A DNA stretch of 64,000 nt from Candidatus Sphingomonas phytovorans (GTDB lineage Bacteria > Pseudomonadota > Alphaproteobacteria > Sphingomonadales > Sphingomonadaceae). Position 1 is the stretch's first letter. Every line of letters starts with the position of its first letter. The notes beneath the pieces were generated by a model. The model was given only the letters and a program-made list of their open reading frames with translations. It made no database searches and was not told where the DNA came from. Below, piece by piece: positions 8,326 to 15,537 of this stretch. The stretch lies in contig CP119314.1 in assembly GCA_029202385.1 (NCBI GenBank), positions 1,924,501 through 1,988,500 of the forward strand, read 5' to 3'. The position numbers and the translations under genes were made by a program.

Positions 8326-8811
8326 ATGGATCGAAATGCGCTCGGCTATACGCAGTCGATCCGGTGGGGAAATATCGTGCCACAACCATTGTCGATCCGC
8401 CTGTTCGCGCTGCTGTTCGGCTTCTCCGTCATCCTCTCCGTCACGCTCGCGCTGTACACTGCGCGATCGATGGCCTTCGGCTTTCCGATCGCGCCTGAGG
8501 CAGCCGCGACCCTTGCCGGCAGGATCCTGGCGATCAGGATGTTCGGCGCCGCTTTCGCCTTGTCGCTGATGCTGCTCGTCTTCCTGTTCAAGTCGCGCTC
8601 AGCGCGCGGCGCGCTGGTCGCGCGATGGGTGCTGGGCGTGGTGACGAGCGTCGCCTTCCTGCGCAGCATCGGAATCGTCGATCCGGTCAATGATGGCGGC
8701 ACGGCGGCGCTGGCGGTTTCGCTCGTCCAGCTGACCATTGAGGCGTTTGCCATCCTCCTGCTCTATGGGGAGGACGCGGCCGACTGGTTCGATGTGCGGG
8801 TCTGGCGCTAG
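8326..8811 (+). CDS. Four-helix membrane protein (possibly DUF4345-like)
   Basis: A 161-aa protein with four hydrophobic segments, roughly residues 24-46, 67-86, 95-115 and 130-148, and short hydrophilic loops. The organisation resembles the small DUF4345-type membrane proteins, but no decisive motif is visible. The ATG at 8326 has only a weak ribosome site; an in-frame GTG at 8377 preceded by GGTGGGGAAA may be the true start and would give 144 aa. It ends convergently with the next gene (4-bp overlap). Confidence 0.65.
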   Translation: MDRNALGYTQSIRWGNIVPQPLSIRLFALLFGFSVILSVTLALYTARSMAFGFPIAPEAAATLAGRILAIRMFGAAFALSLMLLVFLFKSRSARGALVARWVLGVVTSVAFLRSIGIVDPVNDGGTAALAVSLVQLTIEAFAILLLYGEDAADWFDVRVWR

Positions 8812-9011
8812 CCGTCGATCAGGTCGAGATACGCCACCACATCATTGTCCGTCGCCAGAAACAGGCCGCCCTGAACCTCTTCCGGCTGGGCCGCGGCAAT
8901 GGCCATGGCCTCGCCGAGCGGGCCGTAGAACAGGGTCGAAGCCCCTCCCCCGTCATCACCATCGGACAAATGATAGAGGCGCACGGATACGCTGTCGGAA
9001 GTGGTTCGCAT
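8808..9011 (-). CDS. Small hypothetical protein
   Basis: A 67-aa acidic protein starting at the ATG at 9011 (MRTTSDSVSVRLYHL). It alternates short beta-like and Ala-rich helical segments and ends with VVAYLDLIDG. It lies 40 bp downstream of the DJ-1/PfpI gene on the same strand and is probably co-transcribed. No family recognised. Confidence 0.5.
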   Translation of the reverse strand: MRTTSDSVSVRLYHLSDGDDGGGASTLFYGPLGEAMAIAAAQPEEVQGGLFLATDNDVVAYLDLIDG

Positions 9012-9051
9012 CGCCGTTAGATGCGGCGCGTGAGGGCCCGCTGCAACCCCG

Positions 9052-9735
9052 TCAGCAGGGAATGCAGAGCGGGATCCTATCCCCGGCGGTATCCAGCGGA
9101 CACTCGTCGGTGCCGGGGATCGCACCGCCGACCGGCGGGCAGGGATAATATTGAGTCGTGAGCTGGACCTGCTTGGCCGCCTCGGTTCCCTTCAGCAGTT
9201 CGATCAGTCGCAACGACTCGTCGAGCCCGGAGGATATGCCGCCGCCAGTGAGCCGGTCGCGGTCGAGGTGGTAGCGCGGATAGCCCTCGACCACCTTCAC
9301 TCCCTGGTAGCGCTTGAGGCACGGGATGAAGGCCCAGTGAGTCGTCGCCTCATAGCCGTCGAGCAGCCCCGCCGCCGCCAGCAGCATCGCCCCTTCGCAC
9401 ACGGAAGCGACCAGAGGCGTGACCGCCGCCTTGTCGCGCAGGAAGCCAAGATAGGTGTCGTCCTTCATCAGCACGTTAAGCGCGGCCGGGTCGCCGCCTG
9501 GCACCCACAGGGCAGCATAGTCCGGGCTCGCTTCGGCGAACGTCGTCAGCACCTCGAAACGGAAACCTTCGCGAAAGCAGTGCATGCGGCTCTCCGCCGC
9601 GACCAGTTCGACCTCGAACCCCGCCCAGGTGAACATCTCATACGGACCGGTGACGTCCAGCATGTCGACTGAATCATACACCGGCATGCCGATGACCGGC
9701 TTGCCGCTGTCTTTTCCTTCCCCATGACCTTCCAT
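9052..9735 (-). CDS. DJ-1/PfpI-family protein (isonitrile hydratase-like)
   Basis: A 227-aa class I glutamine amidotransferase-like protein. The nucleophile elbow is VASVCEGAMLLAAAGLLDG with the conserved Cys, and GVPVYDSVDMLDVTGPYEMF-type sequence near the N-terminus is typical of the InhA/AraC-N-terminal subgroup. ATTHW after the elbow supplies the usual His. No AraC DNA-binding domain is attached. The ATG at 9735 follows GGTGGAGGATGCGGCG, a better site than the ATG at 9768. The C-terminus has an unusual Cys/Pro-rich tail (PCPPVGG...PLCIPC). Confidence 0.85.
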   Translation of the reverse strand: MEGHGEGKDSGKPVIGMPVYDSVDMLDVTGPYEMFTWAGFEVELVAAESRMHCFREGFRFEVLTTFAEASPDYAALWVPGGDPAALNVLMKDDTYLGFLRDKAAVTPLVASVCEGAMLLAAAGLLDGYEATTHWAFIPCLKRYQGVKVVEGYPRYHLDRDRLTGGGISSGLDESLRLIELLKGTEAAKQVQLTTQYYPCPPVGGAIPGTDECPLDTAGDRIPLCIPC

Positions 9736-9893
9736 CGCCGCATCCTCCACCCAGCCCGGACGCAACATAGCGCGTCACCCGGCGGAACCGATGCTGTGAT
9801 GACGCCATATCGGGGCTTTTTGCCGTCGCCGAAGACTGCAAAGCGCTCCATGATGCCGTCGACAGCCGCTTACGCGCCGCGGATCGCTGCCGC

Positions 9894-10223
9894 TTGAGGA
9901 AAGGGCGTTGCGTGCCGGAGGAAGAGAGCCGTTGCGACGAAGATGAATCCGGCCCGCGCCGCCGCCTGTCCGGCGAGCGCCCGGGTCTCCTGCTGATCGG
10001 GCCAGCCCTGTTCGTCCTGTCGGCATCGCCGGTGCAGGCCGCTGGCCCCGGCCAGCATCTTGTCGAACTCTGCACGGCCGAGGGCATCTCCTGGATAGCC
10101 CTTCCCGACACCGGCCAGTTTCCGCCGGAAGATCCCGCCAAGGCGAACAGCCACGCCGCCTGCGCCCATGTCCTCCGCCCCCGCGCCGTGCTGCGCCCTC
10201 ACCGGAATCGTGCTGAAACCTGA
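9894..10223 (+). CDS. Possible DUF2946-like small secreted protein
   Basis: A frame of 109 codons from a TTG (or GTG at 9912). The middle is a hydrophobic, signal-like stretch (LLLIGPALFVLSASPVQA) followed by HLVELCTAEGISWIALP and a Cys/His cluster (SHAACAHV), a pattern reminiscent of DUF2946 proteins found near TonB systems. The N-terminal 28 residues are highly charged and unusual for a signal peptide, so the start is unclear or the gene may be damaged. No ATG is available. Confidence 0.4.
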   Translation: MRKGRCVPEEESRCDEDESGPRRRLSGERPGLLLIGPALFVLSASPVQAAGPGQHLVELCTAEGISWIALPDTGQFPPEDPAKANSHAACAHVLRPRAVLRPHRNRAET

Positions 10224-10332
10224 TTCATGCCCGTACGCTGGCGGATCGATTCAACGGGCGTGAAGAATGGCGCAGCGTGGCGTCGGGCGAAGGCTCCCGT
10301 CCACGCTTTTTCTCATTGTGGTCAACATCGAA

Positions 10333-10502
10333 TTCCCTGTTCCGGCGGAATTTTCCCTGTTCCCGGGTTTGAAATTCCCTGTTCTTCGATAACAGGGAAT
10401 CTTGCTATAAGGTTCTTTTATATAAAGAGAATATTGAACACAGAGCCCACAGAACGGCTGAAGAAAAAACAAAATTCCCTGTTAATCGGGAATAACAGGG
10501 AA
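10333..10502. repeat. Cluster of TTCCCTGTT direct and inverted repeats
   Basis: The 9-mer TTCCCTGTT occurs at 10333, 10353, 10375 and 10475, and its complement AACAGGGAA at 10391 and 10494. The pairs 10375/10391 and 10475/10494 form perfect 9-bp stems with 7- and 10-nt loops. The segment is markedly AT-rich (about 10380-10480) compared with its flanks. It lies in the roughly 400-bp convergent gap (10224-10630) downstream of virB11, which holds no other gene that I can support. Confidence 0.85.
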
Positions 10503-10630
10503 TTGCCCGTCAGGCAGCAGCTTCTCGACCGCCCATGCCGGATCTGGAGAAAGGGAAGTCGTGTCGATAGCACGCGCCGACAAGCTGCCCCGCGCAGGCA
10601 ACTAACCAGCCACAACGTGACCGAAAACCA

Positions 10631-11629
10631 TTATCCCCGCCGGCGTAGCACCACCTCGGCCACATGCCGCCGCCCACCCGCGCGGGCGAGCTGGACGAAC
10701 ACATCGACCGTGCTGCGGACATAGTGAAGCACATCGTCCCGGTTAAGCCGCGTGCCGGTCTGCAACACCAGCAAGGCGATCTGCTCGACCGCTCGTTCGG
10801 CGCTGTCGGCATGGACGGTGGTCATCGATCCGGGATGGCCGGTATTGACCGCGCGCAGGAACGCATAGGCCTCCTCGCCACGCAGTTCGCCCAGGATGAT
10901 CCGGTCGGGCCGCATGCGCAGCGACGCACCGAGCAGATCGTCAGCGCTCACCCGCGCCTCGCCCAGCGCGCTCCGTGCCGCGAGCAGGCCGACGGCATTG
11001 TCATGGCGCAGATGAAGCTCGGGGGTATCCTCGATCAGGATCAGCCGCTCCTCAGCCGGGATCTCGCGGATCAGCGCGTTGAGGAAGGTGGTCTTGCCCG
11101 TCGAGGTACCGCCGGAGACGAGGATATTCTTGCGCGCCTTGACCGCCATGGCCAGCATGCCGGCGATATCGCCTGAATCGAGCATCGACGTCAGCGCACG
11201 ATCCACGTCGGTCGTGTCTTCTTCGCCATGCCGCGTTTCGGCAAAGGCCCCGCTGGCGACATAGTCGCCGAGTGCGAGGTCGGGCGAAACATGCTTGCGG
11301 ATCGCGAGGGCGAGCGGCCCGCGCGTCGCGGGCGGCCCGACGACCTGAACGCGCGCGCCATCCGGTAAGGTAGCGGAGAGCAACGGATGCTCGCGACTGA
11401 TACCCTGGTGCGAGAGTGCCGCGATCTGGCGCGCGAGTCGCGAGAGCGTCGCCTCGTCGAGCCCGGGCGTTTCGTGCCGCTCGATCGTGCCACTGGTCGT
11501 CTCGACCCAGACCTCGCCGGGACGATTGACATAGATGTCGGTCACGTCCGTCCGTTCGAGCACGCCCGCGAGCGGCGAGAGATAGCTGCGCAGATAGACC
11601 GGGCGGTCGTCCCGCGCCGCCGCGCTCAC
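10631..11629 (-). CDS. virB11: VirB11 ATPase of type IV secretion
   Basis: A 332-aa hexameric traffic ATPase on the cytoplasmic face of a T4SS. Walker A is GGTSTGKT at residues 173-180 (the more usual form is GGTGSGKT), Walker B RIILGELRG at about 243-251, with the Asp box (LIEDTPEL) and His box (TGHPGSMTTVHAD) present. The GTG at 11629 overlaps the virB10 stop (GTGA), giving a start consistent with the N-terminal domain beginning at RPVYLRSYL. It is the last gene of the vir operon. Confidence 0.93.
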   Translation of the reverse strand: MSAAARDDRPVYLRSYLSPLAGVLERTDVTDIYVNRPGEVWVETTSGTIERHETPGLDEATLSRLARQIAALSHQGISREHPLLSATLPDGARVQVVGPPATRGPLALAIRKHVSPDLALGDYVASGAFAETRHGEEDTTDVDRALTSMLDSGDIAGMLAMAVKARKNILVSGGTSTGKTTFLNALIREIPAEERLILIEDTPELHLRHDNAVGLLAARSALGEARVSADDLLGASLRMRPDRIILGELRGEEAYAFLRAVNTGHPGSMTTVHADSAERAVEQIALLVLQTGTRLNRDDVLHYVRSTVDVFVQLARAGGRRHVAEVVLRRRG

Positions 11630-12735
11630 CGTTTGGTCTCGACGCTGGTGAAATCCAGGTCGCGCGCCACGAACACGCTGATCGCGGTGCCCTGCTTCAC
11701 TTTCAGGGTCGGCTGGATCTGCTGGGCCTGGGTCAATCCCCCGGTCGCGTTCTGCAAGGTGTTCGGCAGCGCGACGATCACCGGCGAGTTCGAATTGCCG
11801 ATGCGCGAGGCGAGATTGACCCCCACATCGAGCGCCGATTGCAGGATCGCCGAGCTGAAACGCTCGAAGAAATGGGTATTGACCTTGCCCTTGATCCCGA
11901 CGCGTCCGAGCGGGTCGGCGGCGGGCGACCCCAGCGCGATGGTCACGCCATCCGGGCGGACGAGGCGGGTCCACATCACCATCGCGCGATTCTGGCCGGG
12001 CTGGAGATCGGCGCGATACTCGCCGATCAGCCGGCTGCCGCGCTGGATCAATACCCTGCTGCCGTCGAAGCCGCGCACGTCGCGTTGAATGAGCGCGCGG
12101 GCAAGGCCTGGCCTGGTCGAATCGAGCGCCGTCTCCAGCACGGCGGGGATCAGCGTGCCCTGCGGCACGGTGGTCGGGCGATGCCGCATCACGCTCGCGC
12201 GGGCACGCGTGGCGAGTGCGGTACCGCCGCCGTCTCCGGCAGCAGCCGGCGCGCCGTCGGCGGCAGCGACAGCCCCGGCATCGCCCGTCGTCGTATCGAG
12301 GACCAGTGCCGGATCCGCGGTGGCACGCGCCCGTGCCGGCGGCTCCATATTGACCGGTGGCTGCGCCATCGGTTGCGGCACGTAGACGATCTGCGGCGGC
12401 TGCATGCGCGGCGGCGATGGTGGTGGCGGCGGCGGTGGTGCCGGGGTCTCGACCGCGACCGGCGCGGGTGGCGCCGGCGGTATGTAGAGCGGTGCCGGCT
12501 GCGGGGCGGCACCACCGAGATTGTCGTCGAAGCGTGGCTTGATGATCGGCGCCGTCAGCGACCGTCGCCGCATGTCGAGAACGCTGAACAGGATCACCGC
12601 GACAAGGCCGAGACCGATCGCGAATATCCACCAGGGCATGCCCGACGGCGGCAACGCGACCACCGGTCGAACGCTGGATTCCCCCTCGGCGCCGATCCGG
12701 GGATCGCCGCGATCGGCAGAGGATGATATCCCCAT
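11626..12735 (-). CDS. virB10: VirB10/TrbI core-complex protein
   Basis: A 369-aa protein that links inner and outer membranes. A short cytosolic tail is followed by one transmembrane helix (about residues 34-53), a Pro-rich periplasmic linker (residues 75-130, with PPPPPPPSPP) and the C-terminal VirB10 beta-barrel domain (from TVPQGTLIPAVLETALDST). Family motifs RVLIQRGSRLIGEY and PLGRVGIKGKVN are clear. The ATG overlaps the virB9 stop by one base (TGATG) and the stop overlaps the virB11 GTG. Confidence 0.95.
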   Translation of the reverse strand: MGISSSADRGDPRIGAEGESSVRPVVALPPSGMPWWIFAIGLGLVAVILFSVLDMRRRSLTAPIIKPRFDDNLGGAAPQPAPLYIPPAPPAPVAVETPAPPPPPPPSPPRMQPPQIVYVPQPMAQPPVNMEPPARARATADPALVLDTTTGDAGAVAAADGAPAAAGDGGGTALATRARASVMRHRPTTVPQGTLIPAVLETALDSTRPGLARALIQRDVRGFDGSRVLIQRGSRLIGEYRADLQPGQNRAMVMWTRLVRPDGVTIALGSPAADPLGRVGIKGKVNTHFFERFSSAILQSALDVGVNLASRIGNSNSPVIVALPNTLQNATGGLTQAQQIQPTLKVKQGTAISVFVARDLDFTSVETKR

Positions 12736-13430
12736 CAGCGCTTCGCCCTTGGGATCACGCGCACCGCGCTCGCCAGATCCTTGTCGAGACGGAACAACAG
12801 CTTCGGCTTGATGCTGTCGATCACATACTGGCCGTCGCGCATCGCGCCGTCGACCAGCATCTCCCGCCCCTTCTCGTCGATCGCGAAGATCGCCGGCAGC
12901 GGCCTGTCCGGCGGCCAGACGATATAGGTTTTCTCGCCATCGTCATCGATTTCGGTCGGTCGGATCGCACGCGACCCGCCGAGCTTGTAGCGGCCGGGCT
13001 GCTTAGCTGGCGTGGCCGTCGCGATGCTCGCGACGGCGGGCGCTGGGTAGGTGAAGCGCACCGTATAGGCCATGTCCGGCAACGGTCCGTACAAGGGCAG
13101 CAGATCGAACACATAGGTGCGGGCGTCGGTCACCACGGTCAGGTTGGTGGTGACGCCTGATTGCACCGCCTTGATGAACAGGTGATCGCCGCGCTTGTTG
13201 GGTGTGACCTGCCACGCGCCGCTGTCGCCGATCGCGACATTCTCGACCCGCTCGTCCGGCGCGAATTCCACACTGAGCTGATAGCCCGTCGCGACCTGCA
13301 ATTGCACGACCTGGTTGGTGTCGTAGAGCACCGACTGGACTCGCGGATCGCCCGGGCCCGGCGTAGGCCGTATCTGGGCCGTGACCGCCACCGGCAGGAG
13401 CAGGGCAAGCAGGAACGCCGCAAACCTCAA
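12735..13430 (-). CDS. virB9: VirB9/CagX outer core protein
   Basis: A 231-aa periplasmic protein with an N-terminal signal peptide (RFAAFLLALLLPVAVTA). The VirB9 N-domain (GDPRVQSVLYDTNQVVQLQV, IAIGDS-type loop) and C-domain (GRYKLGGSRAIRPTEIDDDG, TYIVWP, LFRLDKDLASAVRVIPR) are present. The best start is a TTG at 13430 that overlaps the virB8 stop (TTGA). VirB7, the lipoprotein partner, is not encoded next to it, so the outer-membrane ring must use another lipoprotein or none. Confidence 0.93.
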   Translation of the reverse strand: MRFAAFLLALLLPVAVTAQIRPTPGPGDPRVQSVLYDTNQVVQLQVATGYQLSVEFAPDERVENVAIGDSGAWQVTPNKRGDHLFIKAVQSGVTTNLTVVTDARTYVFDLLPLYGPLPDMAYTVRFTYPAPAVASIATATPAKQPGRYKLGGSRAIRPTEIDDDGEKTYIVWPPDRPLPAIFAIDEKGREMLVDGAMRDGQYVIDSIKPKLLFRLDKDLASAVRVIPRAKR

Positions 13431-14275
13431 AGCTCGACCTCCGGCCGCGCTGGACGGTTCGGCGCGCGCTGGGGAACCGGAAAGGCGGGCGGAGCCGCCG
13501 CCGGGACACCGTTCTGCACCGGCGCCTGCGTGGTGGTCGTCGTCGTTGTCGTCGTGGACGAATCGGTCGCCGCGGCCGGCGCCGGCTCCGGCGGCGACAC
13601 ATCCTCGGCATCGCGGCGATAGCCGGTGACCTGGAAGCCGAGCGGGTTCACGAAACGATCCTCGCGGGTCATCGGCTCGCCCGAGAAGCGGTAGCGGATC
13701 ACCGCGACCCATGACTGGACCGGCTGGGCATGGCCACCGGCATCCTGGCGCTGCGTGTCGAACCGGACGAGGGTCGAATTGCCACCCAGCGGCGACACGC
13801 TCTTCACCCGGGTGCTCACGACGGTCGTCCGCGGATAACGGGCGAGCGGGCTGGCCGGGTTGGACACCTGGACGCTCGATACATAGTCGGCCTTGGCGGG
13901 ATCGGCCGACCACAGGGTGGTCTTGCGGTAATTGGCCTGAAGCTCCGCGATATCGAAGCTTTCACGCGCGATGACATATTGCACCAGGAAGGACTGGGTC
14001 AGCGCCTTGTCCGGCGCGATCCGATTGGCGTCGAGCGGCTTCAGTGCTTCGACGAAGCCGGTGTGGCGATCGACCAGCAACGTATAGGGCTCGACCGTCT
14101 TGAGCGGCATCAGCACGATCAGCGCGATCGCTTCGCACACCGCGACCGTGCCGGCAGCCGCCGCGACGATCCACGCGGTACGGCGCGAGGCACGCAGCAG
14201 ATCCTGCCGGTCGCTCGCCCAGCTTTCCGCCTCACGATAATAGGCGTCGAGCGATTCTCGTGAAGTCTTCTTCAT
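13427..14275 (-). CDS. virB8: VirB8 inner-membrane/periplasmic assembly protein
   Basis: A 282-aa bitopic protein: cytosolic helix (residues 1-32), a single transmembrane segment (34-56) and a periplasmic NTF2-like domain beginning TVEPYTLLVDRHTGFVEAL and ending near GFQVTGYRRD. Beyond residue 222 it has an unusual extension of about 60 residues with a run of nine Thr (codons 13529-13555) and Pro/Ala-rich sequence. The ATG overlaps the virB6 stop by 4 bp. VirB8 nucleates the T4SS core with VirB9 and VirB10. Confidence 0.93.
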   Translation of the reverse strand: MKKTSRESLDAYYREAESWASDRQDLLRASRRTAWIVAAAAGTVAVCEAIALIVLMPLKTVEPYTLLVDRHTGFVEALKPLDANRIAPDKALTQSFLVQYVIARESFDIAELQANYRKTTLWSADPAKADYVSSVQVSNPASPLARYPRTTVVSTRVKSVSPLGGNSTLVRFDTQRQDAGGHAQPVQSWVAVIRYRFSGEPMTREDRFVNPLGFQVTGYRRDAEDVSPPEPAPAAATDSSTTTTTTTTTQAPVQNGVPAAAPPAFPVPQRAPNRPARPEVEL

Positions 14276-15537
14276 GCGTTCCTGTCCCGCCGGGACGCGC
14301 CGACCGATACGCGTCCGCGCGTGCGGCGCCGATAGCTTTGGCCCAGCGGCACCGGTGCCGCCACCGGAATATCACGCGACACGGCCTGGGTCGTCCCCCG
14401 ATGAGAAAGCTGCGCGGGGGGCGGCGGCGCCACGCCGGCCTCGCGCCGCTGGCTGGCGGCGACCGCGTCGGCCACCGAATGAGCGCGGGTGCGCGGGTCG
14501 GCGATCTCGTGCTGCTGGGTGCCGGCCAGCGCAGGCCGTGGAGCCTGATCGCGCAATATCTCGGCCCAGCGCGACACCGTGCCGCGCCACGCGACCGGCA
14601 TGCGGAACCCCTGCGCAACGCGCGCGGTTGCGATCAGCGCCGCGAGCAGGGTCAGCGCGAACACCAGGGTCAGCGCGAGCAGCTCGGTCGGCACCGATGG
14701 CGTCGGGATGTTCTGGCGACGCAGTTCCAGGATCTGGAGGAGCCATGGCTCCATCAGCGCCAGTTCGACGCCCAGCACGATCGCCGTCGACAATGCGCCT
14801 AGCGCCGCCCCGGCGATTCCGCGCACCCAGCCCTCGAACAGGCCCCGTGTCGCATCGAACAGCAGGAACAAAGCAAACAGTGGCCCGAGCGCGAGGAGCA
14901 GCCCGGCGACCACCCGCACCGACGCGAACGACGCGATCGCGCCGGTCAGGTACAGGGTCCGCGCCTGGCTGAGCATGGTCGCGTCGCGGGTCGGGTCCCA
15001 GCGCGGCTTTTGCTGCAATTGCTGCAGCCGCTGATATTGCTGCTGCTGTTGCTGCGGCGTCAGCGGCTGGGTCGGCCCGACGATCTCCTCGGCGTCGGCC
15101 GGCTTGCCGGTGCCGATCCGCTGAAGCTCCGACAGGCCATTGTCGATCCCCTGGAGCCGCCCGACCAGGCCACCGCCCGACCCGGGCAGCCCGGCTGAAC
15201 CGCCAATGCTCGCCGCCAGTTCGGCCGGCCCGTGCATCGCGACATTATAGGCAAGCGTGCGGAAAGCGGGCCAGCTCGTCGCCAGCGCCAGCACCACGCC
15301 GATCTTGACCAGCGCCAGCACGCCGTCGCGCGCACCGGGCACCTGCCCCAGGATCATGCGATAGCCGAACAGCGCGACGAAGATGGTCAGCAGCCCGGTC
15401 AGCAGCACCGCGACGGTCGAGCCCGGCGCGGTCAGGGCCTGATAGCCATTCTCCCCGATCGCCTGGACCTGGCAATCGACATAGTTCAGCACGCCGGCAA
15501 GGAAGGCGCCGCCGGGAGAGATCGATGGGCATGCCAT
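14272..15537 (-). CDS. virB6: VirB6/TrbL polytopic membrane protein
   Basis: A 421-aa inner-membrane protein. Hydrophobic helices occur around residues 42-62, 72-92, 199-232, 238-262 and 285-312. Between the two helix groups is a periplasmic or cytosolic loop with a Gln-rich tract (TPQQQQQQYQRLQQLQQK). The C-terminal 90 residues are basic and Pro-rich, likely cytosolic. The ATG overlaps the virB4 stop by one base. Size and topology match the T4SS channel component VirB6. Confidence 0.9.
   Translation of the reverse strand: MACPSISPGGAFLAGVLNYVDCQVQAIGENGYQALTAPGSTVAVLLTGLLTIFVALFGYRMILGQVPGARDGVLALVKIGVVLALATSWPAFRTLAYNVAMHGPAELAASIGGSAGLPGSGGGLVGRLQGIDNGLSELQRIGTGKPADAEEIVGPTQPLTPQQQQQQYQRLQQLQQKPRWDPTRDATMLSQARTLYLTGAIASFASVRVVAGLLLALGPLFALFLLFDATRGLFEGWVRGIAGAALGALSTAIVLGVELALMEPWLLQILELRRQNIPTPSVPTELLALTLVFALTLLAALIATARVAQGFRMPVAWRGTVSRWAEILRDQAPRPALAGTQQHEIADPRTRAHSVADAVAASQRREAGVAPPPPAQLSHRGTTQAVSRDIPVAAPVPLGQSYRRRTRGRVSVGASRRDRNA

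Noticed and set aside
9674..10202. Minus-strand frames of 155 and 110 aa
   Set aside because: Overlap the DJ-1/PfpI gene and the plus-strand DUF2946-like frame, with low-complexity Arg/Ser/Pro composition and no ribosome site.
11630..12631. N-terminal extension of the VirB11 frame to 666 aa
   Set aside because: The extension is Arg/Pro/Ala-rich out-of-frame translation of virB10. The GTG at 11629 gives a normal-length VirB11.
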